In this document: positions 52,350 through 63,442 of the stretch, in pieces
How the letters are laid out: the number at the start of each line of letters is the position of its first letter
Numbering within the stretch: the stretch's first letter is position 1
DNA from: Lysobacter sp. GX 14042
GTDB taxonomy: Bacteria > Pseudomonadota > Gammaproteobacteria > Xanthomonadales > Xanthomonadaceae
Length of the DNA stretch: 64,000 nucleotides
Direction of reading: 5' to 3'
NCBI RefSeq assembly: GCF_021390425.1
Contig: NZ_JAJUWY010000008.1
Location: forward strand, 1 to 64,000
Notes under the pieces: generated by a model
Told to the model about the DNA's origin: nothing
The model's database searches: none
What the model saw: only the letters and a program-made list of their open reading frames with translations
Position numbers and translations under genes: made by a program

Positions 52350-55300
52350 GTGTCGCGAAATCACATTCCACGTTTACGTCCGCGTGTCCTGACCATCGCG
52401 TTGTTGGCCTGCATGGCAGCGGGCGCGGCTCATGCCCAGTCCAATACCGCGGGTTCGATCTTTGGCAGTGCCGGCGAGCCGGGTACCACCATCGTGATCC
52501 GCAATGCCGACACCGGGCTGACCCGCCAGATCACCGCGGACGCCAACGGCCGTTATTCAGCCAGTTCGCTGCCGACCGGCCGCTACACGGTGACTGTTCA
52601 GCGTGATGGCCAAGTGCTGGCCACGCGCGAGGACGTACAGGTCACCATTGGTGGTGGACAGGAAGTCTCGTTTGCTACTACGGGTGGGGCCAGCAGCGCA
52701 GGCGCTACCGATCTCGATCGGGTGGTCGTGACCGGTGTGTCCTCGGCGTCATACATTGACGTGTCATCCACCGACACACGAACCGTCTTCACCGCAGACC
52801 AACTCGAGATGCTGCCGGTGGGACGCAGCATAGAGTCCGTGACCCTGCTCGCCCCCGGCGTGGTTGAGGCCGATTCGCGCTATCCGAACACCGCTTCGTT
52901 CGGCGGTTCCGCCGCTTCTGAGAACGCGTTTTACATCAACGGGTACGCGGTCACCAACCCGTTGACCAACATGGGCTCGAGCACGCTGCCGTTCGATGCG
53001 ATCAGCCAGATGCAGGTCATCACCGGCGGATATGGCGCCGAGTTCGGGCGCGCCACCGGTGGCGTGGTCAACATCGTGACCAAGCGCGGCGGCAACGAAT
53101 GGGAGTTCGGTGGCCAAATTACCTATCGGCCGGATTCGCTGCGTGCCGAGTCGCGCAACATCTACTACCCGCACAACGGCACCCCTAACGACGGCCTAAT
53201 CTATCAGAAGCGTACGGAGCACAGCCTAGATTCGTGGAGCTACGGCGCCTATGCGGGAGGGCCACTGATCCGCGACCGGCTGTTCGTTTATGTCTCAGGT
53301 GAAATTGAACAGCAGGACCAGACCAGCGTGCTGGGCCGTCCCGGCGGCGCGACCAACGGGTATCGCGAATACCGCTACGACATTCCGCGCTGGATGGCGA
53401 AGGTCGACTGGAACATCACCGACAACCACATCCTTGAGCTCACCGCGGTCTCGGACATCACCAAGAACGCGGTCGACTACTACCCGTACGAGTACGTGCC
53501 TGACAGTAACGAGACGGTCCAGGGGGATACCAAGACCGGCGGGTACTACTACAAGGATGGCGGCGAGTTGTTCATCGGACGGTACACCGGCTACATCACC
53601 GACGACCTGACCCTCACTGCGCTGTACGGCAAGCAGGACCAGGACCATGTCGCCGATCCGTTCGGCTACGACCCCTCCGTGGTCTATGTCAGCGACAGCC
53701 GTCCCATCGCCAATCCGGTGCAGCGCGGCACCTACGCCCAGCTGGACTTTCAGGATGCGTTCGATGAAACCGAAGGCGGGCGCCTAGACGTGGAGTGGCG
53801 CGTGGGCGGCCATGCGCTGCGCCTGGGTTATGACCGACAGGACTCGACATCCCGTGCCGGCGAGGTGACCTCGGGTCCCGGGTATCGCTGGATCTACAAC
53901 CGGTGCGCCGCGGACGTCAACACCATCCCGGGCGGCGGCGGTGCCGTGTGCCCCGGCGGCAACGGTGATTACGTTTCGCAGTACAAGTATGCCAACGGCG
54001 GCACGTTCTCCGTTGAGCAGGCCGCCTATTACCTGGAGGACAGGTGGCAGGTCAACGACAACTGGTTGCTGACGCTGGGCGTACGCAACGAGAGCTTCAA
54101 GAACTTCAATGCCGACGGCATCATCTATGCCGAGCAGGACGACCAATGGGCCCCGCGCCTGGGCCTCAGCTGGGACGTGTTCGGCGACTCGACCTTCAAG
54201 GTGTTCGCCAATGCCGGCCGGTACCACCTGGCGATGCCCAACAACGTCGCCCTGCGCGGTGCGGCCGCATCGCTCTACACCAACGAATACTTCGCCTTCA
54301 CCGACATCGACCCGGTCACCGGCGAACCGCTCGGCCTCACGCCACTTGGCGATGGCCCGTATTCGTCCAACCGCGAGTACGGCCAGGCTCCACATCCGGA
54401 TTCGGTGACTGCCAAGGACCTGAAGTCGCATTATCAGGACGAGTTTGTCATCGGCTTTGAAAAGCAGCTGACCGAGTCCATCAATGTGGGAGGGCGCTTC
54501 GTTCATCGTGACCTGAAGGCCGCCATCGACGACATGTGCGACTACCGTCCGGCGTACAACTGGGCAATCGCGCAGGGTATGTCGGAGGAGATGGCGGACC
54601 AGCTCGGCAACGAACTGGCGAATTGCCGCCTTTTCAACCCGGGCGAAGGCAACACCTTCATGCTCGACGACGGTAGCGGGCAACTGGTCGAAGTGGCATT
54701 GACCGCCGACGAACTCGGTTTCCCGAAGCTCAAGCGCAAGTACCAAGGGCTGGACCTGTTCCTGGAGCGGCCATTCGACGGCACCTGGTACGGCCGCCTG
54801 GACTACACGCTCTCGCGAAACTATGGCAACGCCGAAGGCCAGCTGAAGTCGGATATCGGACAGGAGGACGTGTCCCAGACCCAGGACTGGGATCACCCGG
54901 AACTGATGGACCACGCCGACGGCTACCTGCCCAACGATCGTCGCCACTACCTGAAGGCCTACGGCTTCTACCAGCTGACCCCCGAGTGGCGCTTCTCGGC
55001 CGCGGCGACCTTCCATTCGGGACGCCCGAAGAACTGCATGGGCTATTACCCCCAGACCCCGGAGAACGAAGACTTCAATACGAACTGGGCATATGGTGGA
55101 CCGTACTACTTCTATTGCAACGGCGAACCCACGCCGCGCGGTAGCCAAGGGCGGTTGTCTTGGACCAACAAGGTGGACTTGGGCGTAGCGTACGCTCCGG
55201 CCTTTGCCGACAACGCACTGGTGTTCTCGGTTGATGTGTTCAACGTGTTCGACGAGCAGGTCGCCCAGAATCGGATCGAGTATGGGGAGAACGGCGGTCC

Positions 55301-55385
55301 GGGTGGTCCCTACGCCCATGCCGGGCGAGTGGTGAGCTACTCCGCCCCCCGCAGTGTCCGTTTCGCGGTGCGATACGACTTCTGA
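52350..55385 (+). CDS. Oar-type TonB-dependent receptor with carboxypeptidase-like N-terminal domain
   Basis: A 1011-residue outer-membrane receptor. The GTG start at 52350 has a perfect AGGAGG seven bases upstream and gives a normal signal peptide (LTIALLACMAAGAAHAQ). Residues ~35-115 are a CarboxypepD regulatory-like beta sandwich (TTIVIRNADTGLTRQITADA). DLDRVVVTG marks the start of the plug, which contains AFYINGYAVTNPL and GAEFGRATGGVVNIVTKRGG. The barrel ends FAVRYDF with the usual C-terminal phenylalanine. Such receptors import siderophores, glycans or peptides, or act in surface secretion (Oar); the ligand is not readable. Its codons look less GC-biased than its neighbours, and it breaks the tsf-pyrH linkage. 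Confidence 0.93.
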   Translation: MSRNHIPRLRPRVLTIALLACMAAGAAHAQSNTAGSIFGSAGEPGTTIVIRNADTGLTRQITADANGRYSASSLPTGRYTVTVQRDGQVLATREDVQVTIGGGQEVSFATTGGASSAGATDLDRVVVTGVSSASYIDVSSTDTRTVFTADQLEMLPVGRSIESVTLLAPGVVEADSRYPNTASFGGSAASENAFYINGYAVTNPLTNMGSSTLPFDAISQMQVITGGYGAEFGRATGGVVNIVTKRGGNEWEFGGQITYRPDSLRAESRNIYYPHNGTPNDGLIYQKRTEHSLDSWSYGAYAGGPLIRDRLFVYVSGEIEQQDQTSVLGRPGGATNGYREYRYDIPRWMAKVDWNITDNHILELTAVSDITKNAVDYYPYEYVPDSNETVQGDTKTGGYYYKDGGELFIGRYTGYITDDLTLTALYGKQDQDHVADPFGYDPSVVYVSDSRPIANPVQRGTYAQLDFQDAFDETEGGRLDVEWRVGGHALRLGYDRQDSTSRAGEVTSGPGYRWIYNRCAADVNTIPGGGGAVCPGGNGDYVSQYKYANGGTFSVEQAAYYLEDRWQVNDNWLLTLGVRNESFKNFNADGIIYAEQDDQWAPRLGLSWDVFGDSTFKVFANAGRYHLAMPNNVALRGAAASLYTNEYFAFTDIDPVTGEPLGLTPLGDGPYSSNREYGQAPHPDSVTAKDLKSHYQDEFVIGFEKQLTESINVGGRFVHRDLKAAIDDMCDYRPAYNWAIAQGMSEEMADQLGNELANCRLFNPGEGNTFMLDDGSGQLVEVALTADELGFPKLKRKYQGLDLFLERPFDGTWYGRLDYTLSRNYGNAEGQLKSDIGQEDVSQTQDWDHPELMDHADGYLPNDRRHYLKAYGFYQLTPEWRFSAAATFHSGRPKNCMGYYPQTPENEDFNTNWAYGGPYYFYCNGEPTPRGSQGRLSWTNKVDLGVAYAPAFADNALVFSVDVFNVFDEQVAQNRIEYGENGGPGGPYAHAGRVVSYSAPRSVRFAVRYDF

Positions 55386-55436
55386 TCCCCCGCTGCGCCC
55401 GGCGGTTACCGGGCGCTCTCTCCTCTGAAGTCATTC

Positions 55437-55463
55437 GGCCACCGGCATGCCGGTGGCCTTTTT
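55437..55463 (+). terminator. rho-independent terminator of the TonB-dependent receptor gene
   Basis: A perfect 10-bp inverted repeat, GGCCACCGGC (55437-55446) with GCCGGTGGCC (55449-55458), is followed by five T residues (55459-55463). It lies 52 bases after the receptor stop. Confidence 0.9.
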
Positions 55464-55475
55464 CTTCCAGCAGAC

Positions 55476-55504
55476 AAAAAAGGGCCCCGGAACATCCGGG
55501 GCCC
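55476..55504 (-). terminator. rho-independent terminator of rpsB-tsf
   Basis: On the minus strand a 10-bp stem (55504-55495 with 55491-55482, GGGCCCCGGA and its complement, three-base loop) is followed by six T residues (55481-55476). It lies 25 bases after the tsf stop and ends the rpsB-tsf transcript before the receptor gene. Confidence 0.92.
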
Positions 55505-55529
55505 TTCGGGGTCCAGCGGGACCGGCGGC

Positions 55530-56399
<870 letters not shown>

Positions 56400-56460
56400 G
56401 GGGATTCCTCTCTATGGGGGAGTGCGGCCGCCAGCATCGGGCGGCCGCGTTACGCCGTAC

Positions 56461-57324
56461 TTACTCGGCGGCCGGCTGTGCTTCTGCGGCGTCCTTCTTC
56501 GGGGCCGCGTCCTTTGCCGGTGCGTCCTCGCCTGCCGCGGCGGCGTCCTTGGCCGGGGCGGCCTTCTTCGCGGCGCGGCGCGGCTTGTCCTCGCCGGCGG
56601 ACTCGGCGAAGTCCTCCTCGCGGACGCTGGCGGCCTGCGGCGCGGCGGCCTTGCCCTCGAGCACGGCGTCGGCCGCGGCGCGGGCGTACAGCTGGATGGC
56701 GCGGATCGCGTCGTCATTGCCCGGGATGGCGTAGTCCACCAGGGCCGGGTCGTAGTTGGTATCGACCACCGCCACGACCGGAATGCCCAGCTTGCGGGCT
56801 TCCTTGACCGCGATGTCCTCGTGGCCGATGTCGATCACGAACAGCGCGTCGGGCAGGCGGTTCATTTCCTTGATGCCGCCCAGCGAGGCCTCGAGCTTGT
56901 CGCGCTCGCGGCGCAGGGTCAGCACTTCGTGCTTGACCAGCTTCTCGAAGGTGCCGTCGGTCTCGAACGACTCCAGCTCCTTCAGCCGGCCCACCGACTT
57001 CTTCACGGTCGCGAAGTTGGTCAGGGTGCCGCCCAGCCAGCGCTGGGTCATGAACGGCATGCCGCAGCGCTCGGCCTCTTCGCGGATCGACTCGCGGGCG
57101 CTGCGCTTGGTGCCCAGGAACAGGACGATGCCGCGCTTCTGGGCGATGCCCGAGATGAAGTTCATCGCGTCGTTGAACAGCGGAACCGTCTTCTCGAGGT
57201 TGATGATGTGGATCTTGCCGCGGGCACCGAAGATGTACGGGCCCATCTTCGGGTTCCAGTAGCGGGTCTGGTGGCCGAAGTGGACGCCGGCTTCCAGCAT
57301 CTGGCGCATGGTGATCTGGGGCAT
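56461..57324 (-). CDS. rpsB: 30S ribosomal protein S2
   Basis: A 287-residue ribosomal protein S2. Core motifs: [42 protein letters not shown] and [19 protein letters not shown]. The core ends near residue 230. The remaining ~55 residues are an Ala/Lys/Asp/Pro/Glu-rich low-complexity tail that E. coli S2 (241 residues) lacks. ATG at 57324 has GGAG eight bases upstream. The long structured leader before it is described separately. Confidence 0.97.
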   Translation of the reverse strand: MPQITMRQMLEAGVHFGHQTRYWNPKMGPYIFGARGKIHIINLEKTVPLFNDAMNFISGIAQKRGIVLFLGTKRSARESIREEAERCGMPFMTQRWLGGTLTNFATVKKSVGRLKELESFETDGTFEKLVKHEVLTLRRERDKLEASLGGIKEMNRLPDALFVIDIGHEDIAVKEARKLGIPVVAVVDTNYDPALVDYAIPGNDDAIRAIQLYARAAADAVLEGKAAAPQAASVREEDFAESAGEDKPRRAAKKAAPAKDAAAAGEDAPAKDAAPKKDAAEAQPAAE

Positions 57325-57343
57325 TGCTGTGACTCCAGGCTGT

Positions 57344-57443
57344 GGAATCCCGGCCGCCGGACAGGTGGGGCGGCTGCACCGGCTTGGAGCCGGGCGTGGG
57401 ATTCCGGGGTTGGGCCTCCCCGCTGCCTCCGTGGCCGAACCCC
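57344..57443 (-). promoter_or_regulatory. structured rpsB 5' leader (candidate S2 autoregulatory RNA)
   Basis: Read as RNA on the minus strand, four helices can form. P4: 57443-57438 and 57436-57433 pair with 57411-57406 and 57416-57413 (ten pairs, one C-C mismatch, 16-base loop). P1: 57405-57398 pairs with 57351-57344 (eight perfect pairs). P1 closes a three-way junction with P3 (57393-57388 with 57384-57379, three-base loop) and P2 (57374-57369 with 57358-57353, ten-base loop). P4 and P1 are directly adjacent and could stack. The junction ends just before the GGAG ribosome site. A GNRA-capped hairpin (57455-57444) precedes P4. In E. coli S2 represses rpsB-tsf through its leader; that this RNA does so is inferred. 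Confidence 0.6.
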
Positions 57444-57542
57444 GTCCTTGCGGACTGGAGCACCCCGGCACGGGCTGTTGCAGCAGGTGTGTATTCACCG
57501 GTGACGCCCGGCGTGGGCGGCGCGTAAACACGCAGCCGCCGG

Positions 57543-57571
57543 ATTCTACGCCCGCACCCCGTAGGGCGCAA
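57543..57571 (-). promoter_or_regulatory. rpsB promoter
   Basis: On the minus strand TTGCGC (57571-57566) and TAGAAT (57548-57543) are exactly 17 bases apart. The transcript would start near 57536, giving a leader of about 210 bases before the rpsB ATG. The -35 lies inside a stretch that resembles a REP half (57559-57578). Confidence 0.65.
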
Positions 57572-57617
57572 TAGCCGCCCTGGAAGCGTGCGGTCGCCCG
57601 GTGGGGCGCGGGTGGGG

Positions 57618-57623
57618 GATAAT
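57618..57623 (+). promoter_or_regulatory. -10 element for a leaderless map transcript
   Basis: GATAAT ends six bases before the map ATG at 57630, so transcription would begin at or next to the start codon. There is no Shine-Dalgarno sequence before map, which agrees with a leaderless mRNA. The -35 region is poor. Confidence 0.45.
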
Positions 57624-57629
57624 GCCCGA

Positions 57630-58406
57630 ATGGCCATCACCCTGAAGACCCCCGAAGAAATCGAGAAGATGCGCATCGCCGGCCGCCTGGCCGCCGAGGT
57701 GCTCCAGGTCGTCGCCCCGCACGTGAAGCCGGGCGTGAGCACCGAGGAGCTGGACCGCATCTGCCACGACCACATCGTCAACGTCCAGGACGCGATTCCG
57801 GCGAACGTCGGCTACCGCGGCTTCCCCAGGACTGTGTGCACCTCGGTCAACAACGTCATCTGCCACGGGATCCCCAACGGGTCCAAGGTCCTGAAGGACG
57901 GCGACATCGTCAACATCGATGTCACCGTGATCAAGGACGGGTGGCACGGCGACACCAGCCGCATGTACTACGCCGGCGAGCCTTCGGTGCTGGCGAGGCG
58001 GCTGGTGGACGTCACCCGCGAGGCGATGTTCCGCGGGATCCGCGTGGTCAGGCCCGGCGCGACGCTGGGTGACGTCGGCCACGCGATCCAGCAGTACGCG
58101 GAGTCCGAGCGCTTCAGCGTGGTGCGCGAGTACTGCGGCCACGGCATCGGCAAGGTCTACCACGACGAGCCGCAGGTGCTGCATTACGGCCGGCCGGGCG
58201 AGGGGCTCGTGCTGCAGGAGGGAATGACCTTCACCATCGAGCCGATGATCAATGCCGGCAAGCGCCACACCCGGGTGCTCCCCGATGGCTGGACCGTGGT
58301 GACCAAGGACCGTTCGCTCTCGGCGCAGTGGGAGCACACGGTGGTGGTCACCGCCGACGGCGTCGAGATCCTCACCCGCACCCCGGGCGACGACAACGAC
58401 CTATGA
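57630..58406 (+). CDS. map: type I methionine aminopeptidase
   Basis: A 258-residue dinuclear metallopeptidase that removes the initiator methionine. Metal ligands are visible in [32 protein letters not shown] and FTIEPMIN, and in WEHTVVVT near the end. Divergent from rpsB, as in E. coli. No ribosome site is seen; a -10 lies directly before the ATG. The stop overlaps glnD by four bases. Confidence 0.97.
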   Translation: MAITLKTPEEIEKMRIAGRLAAEVLQVVAPHVKPGVSTEELDRICHDHIVNVQDAIPANVGYRGFPRTVCTSVNNVICHGIPNGSKVLKDGDIVNIDVTVIKDGWHGDTSRMYYAGEPSVLARRLVDVTREAMFRGIRVVRPGATLGDVGHAIQQYAESERFSVVREYCGHGIGKVYHDEPQVLHYGRPGEGLVLQEGMTFTIEPMINAGKRHTRVLPDGWTVVTKDRSLSAQWEHTVVVTADGVEILTRTPGDDNDL

Positions 58407-61075
58407 CCGCGCGGGGCCCGGCCAGCTCGGGTGGTGACAGCACGGGGGGCCACGGTCCCGACCCCGACCACGCCAGGCGCGCGCGCCAGGAGCAGGACGC
58501 GGCCTGGGCCGCCGGCGCGCGTGAACAGCTGGCGATTGCGGACGCGGGCTTTGCCGCACGCTTCGACGAGGGCGAGGACATCGACCGCTTGCTGGCCGAG
58601 CGCGCCGCCGAGGTCGACCTGCTGGTGCAGGGTGCCTGGCAGCGGGCTATCCCGTCGGAGGCCGACCTGGCCCTGTTCGCGGTCGGCGGCTACGGGCGCG
58701 GCGAGCTGTACCCGTTCTCCGACATCGACCTGCTGGTATTGGCCGAGCCGGAGCCCTCGCGACTGCATGCCGAGGCGCTGGGGCGCTTTTTCGCCCTGCT
58801 GTGGGACTGCGGCCTGCCGGTCGGCCATGCGGTCCGGTCGCTGGACCAGTGCACCGAGGCCGCCGCCGACCTGACGGTGCTGACCTCGCTGCTGGAGGCA
58901 CGTCCGCTGGCGGCCAACGAGCATGAGCGGCGCGAGCTGCAGGCGGCCACCTCGCCGAGGGTGGTCTGGCCGCCGCGCGAGTTCTTCCACGCCAAGCGCC
59001 AGGAGTTGCTGGAGCGGCACGAGCGTTTCGACGACACCGCCGACAACCTGGAGCCGCACCTGAAGGAAGGCCCCGGCGGGCTGCGCGACGTGCAGACCCT
59101 CAACTGGATGAGCCTGCGAACCATCGGCACCGCCGACCTGGAGTCGCTGGTCGCCTTCGGCCAGCTGGGCGCCGACGAGATGGAAACACTGGAGCGCGAA
59201 CGTCGCGCCCTGGCGCGGCTGCGCTATGGCCTGCACCTGGTCGCCGGCCGCCGCGAGGAGCGGCTGCGCTTCGACTACCAGAAGCGCCTTGCCGCACGGC
59301 TGGGCTTCCAGGACCAGGGCGGCACCCTGGCGGTCGAACAGATGATGCAGGGCTTCTACCGCAACGCCTCGCTGGTCCAGCGGATCGGCGAGCGCCTGCT
59401 GCAGCGGTTCGAGGAGCAACTGGAAGGCGAAGCCGAACCCGAGCCGCTGGACCGGCTGTTCGAACTGCGCCGCGGCTACCTTGCCGCCCGTGATGCCGGC
59501 TGGCCGCGTTCGCCCGCCGAGGTGCTGGCGCTGTTTTCCGCCTGGGCCGCCCGCGGCGAGCTCAAGGGCCTGCATTCGCATACCGCGCGCGCGCTGGCCG
59601 AGGCACTGCCGGAGGTGCCCGACTACGCCTCCGCCGACAACGGGCTGCGGCGCGATTTCGTGGAACTGCTGCGCGGTCCTCAGCCAGTGCGCAGCCTGAC
59701 CCGCATGGCGCGGCTCGGCGTGCTCGGACGCTGGATCCCGGCCTTCCAGCGGGTGTCCGGACGGATGCAGTTCGACCTGTTCCATGTCTATACGGTCGAC
59801 CAGCACACGCTGGCGGTGCTGCGCAACATCGCCTCGTTCGGCCAGCCCGGCCCGGATCCGCGTTTCGCCATGGCGCACCAGGTCTGGCCGCGCCTGCGCA
59901 AGCCGGAACTGCTGTTGCTGGCGGGCCTGTTCCACGACATCGCCAAGGGGCGCGGCGGCGACCATTCCGAGCTCGGCGCCGGCGAGGCCCGTGCGTTCTG
60001 CACCGCCATGGGCCTGGGCGAGGCCGACACCGCGCTGGTGGAATGGCTGGTGCTGCGCCACCTGCTGATGTCGATGACTGCGCAGAAGCAGGACATCGCC
60101 GATCCGGACGTGATCCACCGCTTTGCCAGCGAAGTCGCCGACCGCGAGCGGCTGGACCACCTCTACCTGCTGACCTGCGCCGACATCGCCGGCACCTCGC
60201 CCAGGCTGTGGAACGCTTGGAAGGACCGGTTGCTGGCCGACCTGTACACCGCCACCCGACTGGCGCTGCGCCGCGGCCTGGAGAACCCGATCGCCGCTGA
60301 GGAGCGTGCCGACGAGGCCCGCCAGGCGGTACGCGGGCTGCTGCGCGAACGCGGCCTGGACGATGCGGTGATCGAGCCGCTGCTTGCGCGCACCCCCCAG
60401 GCCGGCTTCCAGCGCGGCCGTCCCGACCAGCTGGCCTGGCAGGCGGCTTCGCTGCACGGCCTGGCGGACGGCGCCACGCGGGTCGCGGTGCGCCAGGTCT
60501 CCGCCCAGCCCGGCGCACTGGAGGTCTTCGTGCACGGGCCGGACCGCGACGGTCTGTTCGCGGCGATCGTCGCGACCCTGGACCGCGGCGGACTGGCGAT
60601 CCAGCAGGCGCGCGCACTCGATGGGCCGGGCCGCACCGTATTCGACACCTTCGAGGTGGTGCCCAACGATCCGGAGCGCCCGCCGCCGCACGCTGCCGAG
60701 GTCGAGGCGCGGCTGGTCCGCGCCCTGGACGGGCCGCTGGAGCGCGTGCGTCCGGCGCGCCGCACGCTGCCGCGCCACCTGAAGCATTTCCGCATCGTCC
60801 CGCGGATCGGCTTCGATGACGCCACCGGTGGCCGCACCCTGCTCAGCCTGGTCGCCACCGACCGCCCCGGGTTGCTGGCCGAGGTCGCCGACGTGCTGCG
60901 CCAGCAGCGCCTGCGGGTCCACGATGCCCGAATCGCGACCTTCGGCGAGCGCGCCGAGGACGTCTTCCAGATCACTGCCACCGACGACCAGGGCCATGAC
61001 CGGCCGCTGGACGGGCAACAACGACAGGCACTGTGCGATGCGCTGCTGGCCTGCCTTGAAGGAGAAAACCGATGA
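58403..61075 (+). CDS. glnD: [protein-PII] uridylyltransferase / uridylyl-removing enzyme
   Basis: An 890-residue nitrogen sensor that uridylylates PII at low glutamine and removes UMP at high glutamine. Domains in order: nucleotidyltransferase ([18 protein letters not shown]), PII-uridylyl linker, HD phosphohydrolase ([17 protein letters not shown]) and two ACT domains ([38 protein letters not shown]). Length equals E. coli GlnD (890). ATG overlaps the map stop, and the stop overlaps dapD, each by four bases. Confidence 0.97.
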   Translation: MTARGPASSGGDSTGGHGPDPDHARRARQEQDAAWAAGAREQLAIADAGFAARFDEGEDIDRLLAERAAEVDLLVQGAWQRAIPSEADLALFAVGGYGRGELYPFSDIDLLVLAEPEPSRLHAEALGRFFALLWDCGLPVGHAVRSLDQCTEAAADLTVLTSLLEARPLAANEHERRELQAATSPRVVWPPREFFHAKRQELLERHERFDDTADNLEPHLKEGPGGLRDVQTLNWMSLRTIGTADLESLVAFGQLGADEMETLERERRALARLRYGLHLVAGRREERLRFDYQKRLAARLGFQDQGGTLAVEQMMQGFYRNASLVQRIGERLLQRFEEQLEGEAEPEPLDRLFELRRGYLAARDAGWPRSPAEVLALFSAWAARGELKGLHSHTARALAEALPEVPDYASADNGLRRDFVELLRGPQPVRSLTRMARLGVLGRWIPAFQRVSGRMQFDLFHVYTVDQHTLAVLRNIASFGQPGPDPRFAMAHQVWPRLRKPELLLLAGLFHDIAKGRGGDHSELGAGEARAFCTAMGLGEADTALVEWLVLRHLLMSMTAQKQDIADPDVIHRFASEVADRERLDHLYLLTCADIAGTSPRLWNAWKDRLLADLYTATRLALRRGLENPIAAEERADEARQAVRGLLRERGLDDAVIEPLLARTPQAGFQRGRPDQLAWQAASLHGLADGATRVAVRQVSAQPGALEVFVHGPDRDGLFAAIVATLDRGGLAIQQARALDGPGRTVFDTFEVVPNDPERPPPHAAEVEARLVRALDGPLERVRPARRTLPRHLKHFRIVPRIGFDDATGGRTLLSLVATDRPGLLAEVADVLRQQRLRVHDARIATFGERAEDVFQITATDDQGHDRPLDGQQRQALCDALLACLEGENR

Positions 61076-61938
61076 GTCCGCCCCCAGCCGCGCCCGGCGC
61101 GGAGCCCGCCAACGAGTTGCAACTGGTGATCGAGGGCGCGTTCGAACGCCGCGCCGGCCTGACCGTCGACGAGATCGAGCACTCCACCCGGCCGGCGGTC
61201 GAGCAGGCGATCGAGGGCCTGGAGAGTGGTGCGCTGCGCATCGCCGAACCCGACGGCAACGGTGGCTGGAAGGTCAACGAGTGGCTGAAGAAGGCGGTCC
61301 TGCTGTACTTCCGCACCCAGGACATGGAGCTGGTCGAGGCCGATCCGGCACCGTTCTGGGACAAGGTCCCGGCGCGCTTCGCGGCTTTCGACGAGGCTGC
61401 TTTCCGCCAGCTGGGCGCACGGGTGGTCCCGGGCGCGATCGTGCGCCGTGGCGCGTACATCGGCCAGGACGTGGTGCTGATGCCCAGTTTCACCAATATC
61501 GGTGCCTACGTCGGCGAGGGCACGATGGTCGACACCTGGGCGACGGTCGGCTCCTGCGCCCAGGTCGGCGCCCACTGCCACATCTCCGGCGGCGCCGGCA
61601 TCGGCGGGGTGCTCGAGCCGCTGCAGGCGACGCCCACGATCATCGAGGACCACTGCTTCATCGGCGCACGTTCCGAAGTCGTGGAAGGCGTGGTGGTCGG
61701 CCACCACAGCGTGATCGGCATGGGGGTGTTCCTCGGCCAGAGCACGCGGATCTACGACCGCACCACCGGCCAGGTCAGCTACGGCTACGTGCCGCCTTAC
61801 AGCGTGGTGGTGTCCGGGCAGCTGCCGGCGGCCGACGGCTCGCACTCGCTGTATTGCGCGGTGATCGTCAAGCGGGTGGATGCGCGCACGCGCGAGAAAA
61901 CCTCGGTCAACGAGCTGCTGCGGGGGCTGGCATCGTGA
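61072..61938 (+). CDS. dapD: tetrahydrodipicolinate N-succinyltransferase
   Basis: A 288-residue trimeric left-handed beta-helix enzyme of the succinylase route to meso-diaminopimelate and lysine. Features: [19 protein letters not shown]-like N-terminal helices, [24 protein letters not shown] and [16 protein letters not shown]. Overlaps glnD and the ArsC-like gene by four bases. It acts two steps before DapE, encoded just downstream. Confidence 0.97.
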   Translation: MSPPPAAPGAEPANELQLVIEGAFERRAGLTVDEIEHSTRPAVEQAIEGLESGALRIAEPDGNGGWKVNEWLKKAVLLYFRTQDMELVEADPAPFWDKVPARFAAFDEAAFRQLGARVVPGAIVRRGAYIGQDVVLMPSFTNIGAYVGEGTMVDTWATVGSCAQVGAHCHISGGAGIGGVLEPLQATPTIIEDHCFIGARSEVVEGVVVGHHSVIGMGVFLGQSTRIYDRTTGQVSYGYVPPYSVVVSGQLPAADGSHSLYCAVIVKRVDARTREKTSVNELLRGLAS

Positions 61939-62294
61939 CCACCACCCTCTACGGGCTCAAGAATTGCGACACCTGTCGCAAGGCACGCAAATGGCTCGAT
62001 CGTTTCGGGGTCGAGCACGAATTCATCGACTACCGCGACGACCCGCGCAGCCCGGAAGAGCTGGTCGAGTGGAAGGACAAACTCGGCGGCTGGGACGCGA
62101 TGGTCAACAGGTCCTCGACGACCTGGCGGCAGCTGCCGGCGCACCGCAAGACGCCGGGCTCGGACGCGGAGTGGAAGCTGCTGCTGCGCGAGTACCCGCA
62201 ACTGGTCCGGCGGCCGGTGGTAGTGACCGGTGACGGCGAGGTCACCCAGGGCTTCAGCGACAACGGCTTCAAGAAGCGGTTCGGCAAGGACTGA
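61935..62294 (+). CDS. yffB: ArsC/Spx-family reductase-like protein (YffB-like)
   Basis: A 119-residue thioredoxin-fold protein. [16 protein letters not shown] gives the CxxC near residue 10, and [21 protein letters not shown] and the closing [14 protein letters not shown] match the YffB branch of the ArsC family, which sits next to dapE in E. coli. The C-terminal arsenate-reductase arginine context is not obvious, and YffB proteins are thought to bind glutathione rather than reduce arsenate. The GTG start overlaps the dapD stop (GTGA); its stop shares a base with the dapE ATG. Confidence 0.88.
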   Translation: MTTTLYGLKNCDTCRKARKWLDRFGVEHEFIDYRDDPRSPEELVEWKDKLGGWDAMVNRSSTTWRQLPAHRKTPGSDAEWKLLLREYPQLVRRPVVVTGDGEVTQGFSDNGFKKRFGKD

Positions 62295-63427
62295 TGCCGG
62301 ACGTCCTCGAGCTTGCGAAGGAACTGATCCGGCGCCGGTCGGTGACACCGGACGACGCGGGGTGCCAGGCGCTCGTTGCCGCACGGCTGGAGCGGGCGGG
62401 GTTTGCCTGCGAGCGCATGCGCTTCGGCGCCGTCGACAACCTGTTTGCGACCCATGGCGACCCGTCCGGGCCCACGCTCCTGCTGCTCGGGCATACCGAC
62501 GTGGTACCGCCCGGCCCCCGGGAGGACTGGACGAGTGATCCATTCGAACCCGAGGTCCGCGGCGGCGTGCTGTACGGGCGCGGGGCGGCGGACATGAAGG
62601 GCAGCGTGGCCGCGTTCGTGCTGGCCGCCGAGCGCTTCGTCGCCGGGCATCCGGATCACCCCGGCCGGCTGGCGCTGCTGCTGACCTCCGACGAGGAGGG
62701 CGACGCGATCGACGGGGTCCGGCGGGTTGCCCGCACGTTCGCCGGGCGCGGCGAGCGCATCGACTGGTGCATCACCGGCGAGCCGTCCTCGACCGCCCGG
62801 CTGGGCGATCTGTTGCGGGTCGGCCGCCGTGGCAGCCTGACCGGCACCCTGCGGGTGCGGGGCATCCAGGGCCACGTCGCCTACCCGGAGCAGGCGCGCA
62901 ACCCGATCCACCAGGCACTGCCGGCGCTGCACGAGCTGGCCTCGCGGCGCTGGGACGACGGTTACGAAAGCTTCCCGCCGACCAGCCTGCAGATGAGCAA
63001 CATCGAGGCGGGTACCGGTGCCAGCAATGTCATCCCCGGCGAGCTTCGGGTGGTGTTCAACCTGCGCTACAACCCGCACTGGGACGCCGACCGGCTGGTC
63101 GCCGAATGCGAGCAGGTGCTGCATGGGCACGGCCTGGAGTTCACGCTCGACTGGCACCGCAGCGGAGAGCCGTACTACACCCCCGAGGGCCCGCTGCGGG
63201 CCACCGCGCGCGAGGTGCTGGCCGGATATGCGGGCGCACCGCCCGAGGAGAGCACCGGCGGCGGGACCTCGGATGCGCGGTTCATCGCCCCGCTGGGCGC
63301 GCAATGCATCGAAGTGGGGCCGGTGAATGCCAGCATCCACAAGGTGGACGAGAACGTGGCGGTGGCGGACCTGGAACGGTTGCCGGGGCTTTACCTGGAG
63401 ATGGTGCGGGGGATGCTGGTGAGGTAG
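62294..63427 (+). CDS. dapE: succinyl-diaminopimelate desuccinylase
   Basis: A 377-residue M20 zinc hydrolase that removes succinate from N-succinyl-diaminopimelate. Metal sites: [32 protein letters not shown] and the C-terminal [17 protein letters not shown] overlaps the preceding stop by one base (TGATG). Last gene of map-glnD-dapD-yffB-dapE. Confidence 0.97.
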   Translation: MPDVLELAKELIRRRSVTPDDAGCQALVAARLERAGFACERMRFGAVDNLFATHGDPSGPTLLLLGHTDVVPPGPREDWTSDPFEPEVRGGVLYGRGAADMKGSVAAFVLAAERFVAGHPDHPGRLALLLTSDEEGDAIDGVRRVARTFAGRGERIDWCITGEPSSTARLGDLLRVGRRGSLTGTLRVRGIQGHVAYPEQARNPIHQALPALHELASRRWDDGYESFPPTSLQMSNIEAGTGASNVIPGELRVVFNLRYNPHWDADRLVAECEQVLHGHGLEFTLDWHRSGEPYYTPEGPLRATAREVLAGYAGAPPEESTGGGTSDARFIAPLGAQCIEVGPVNASIHKVDENVAVADLERLPGLYLEMVRGMLVR

Positions 63428-63442
63428 GCGCGCTGGAATCTT

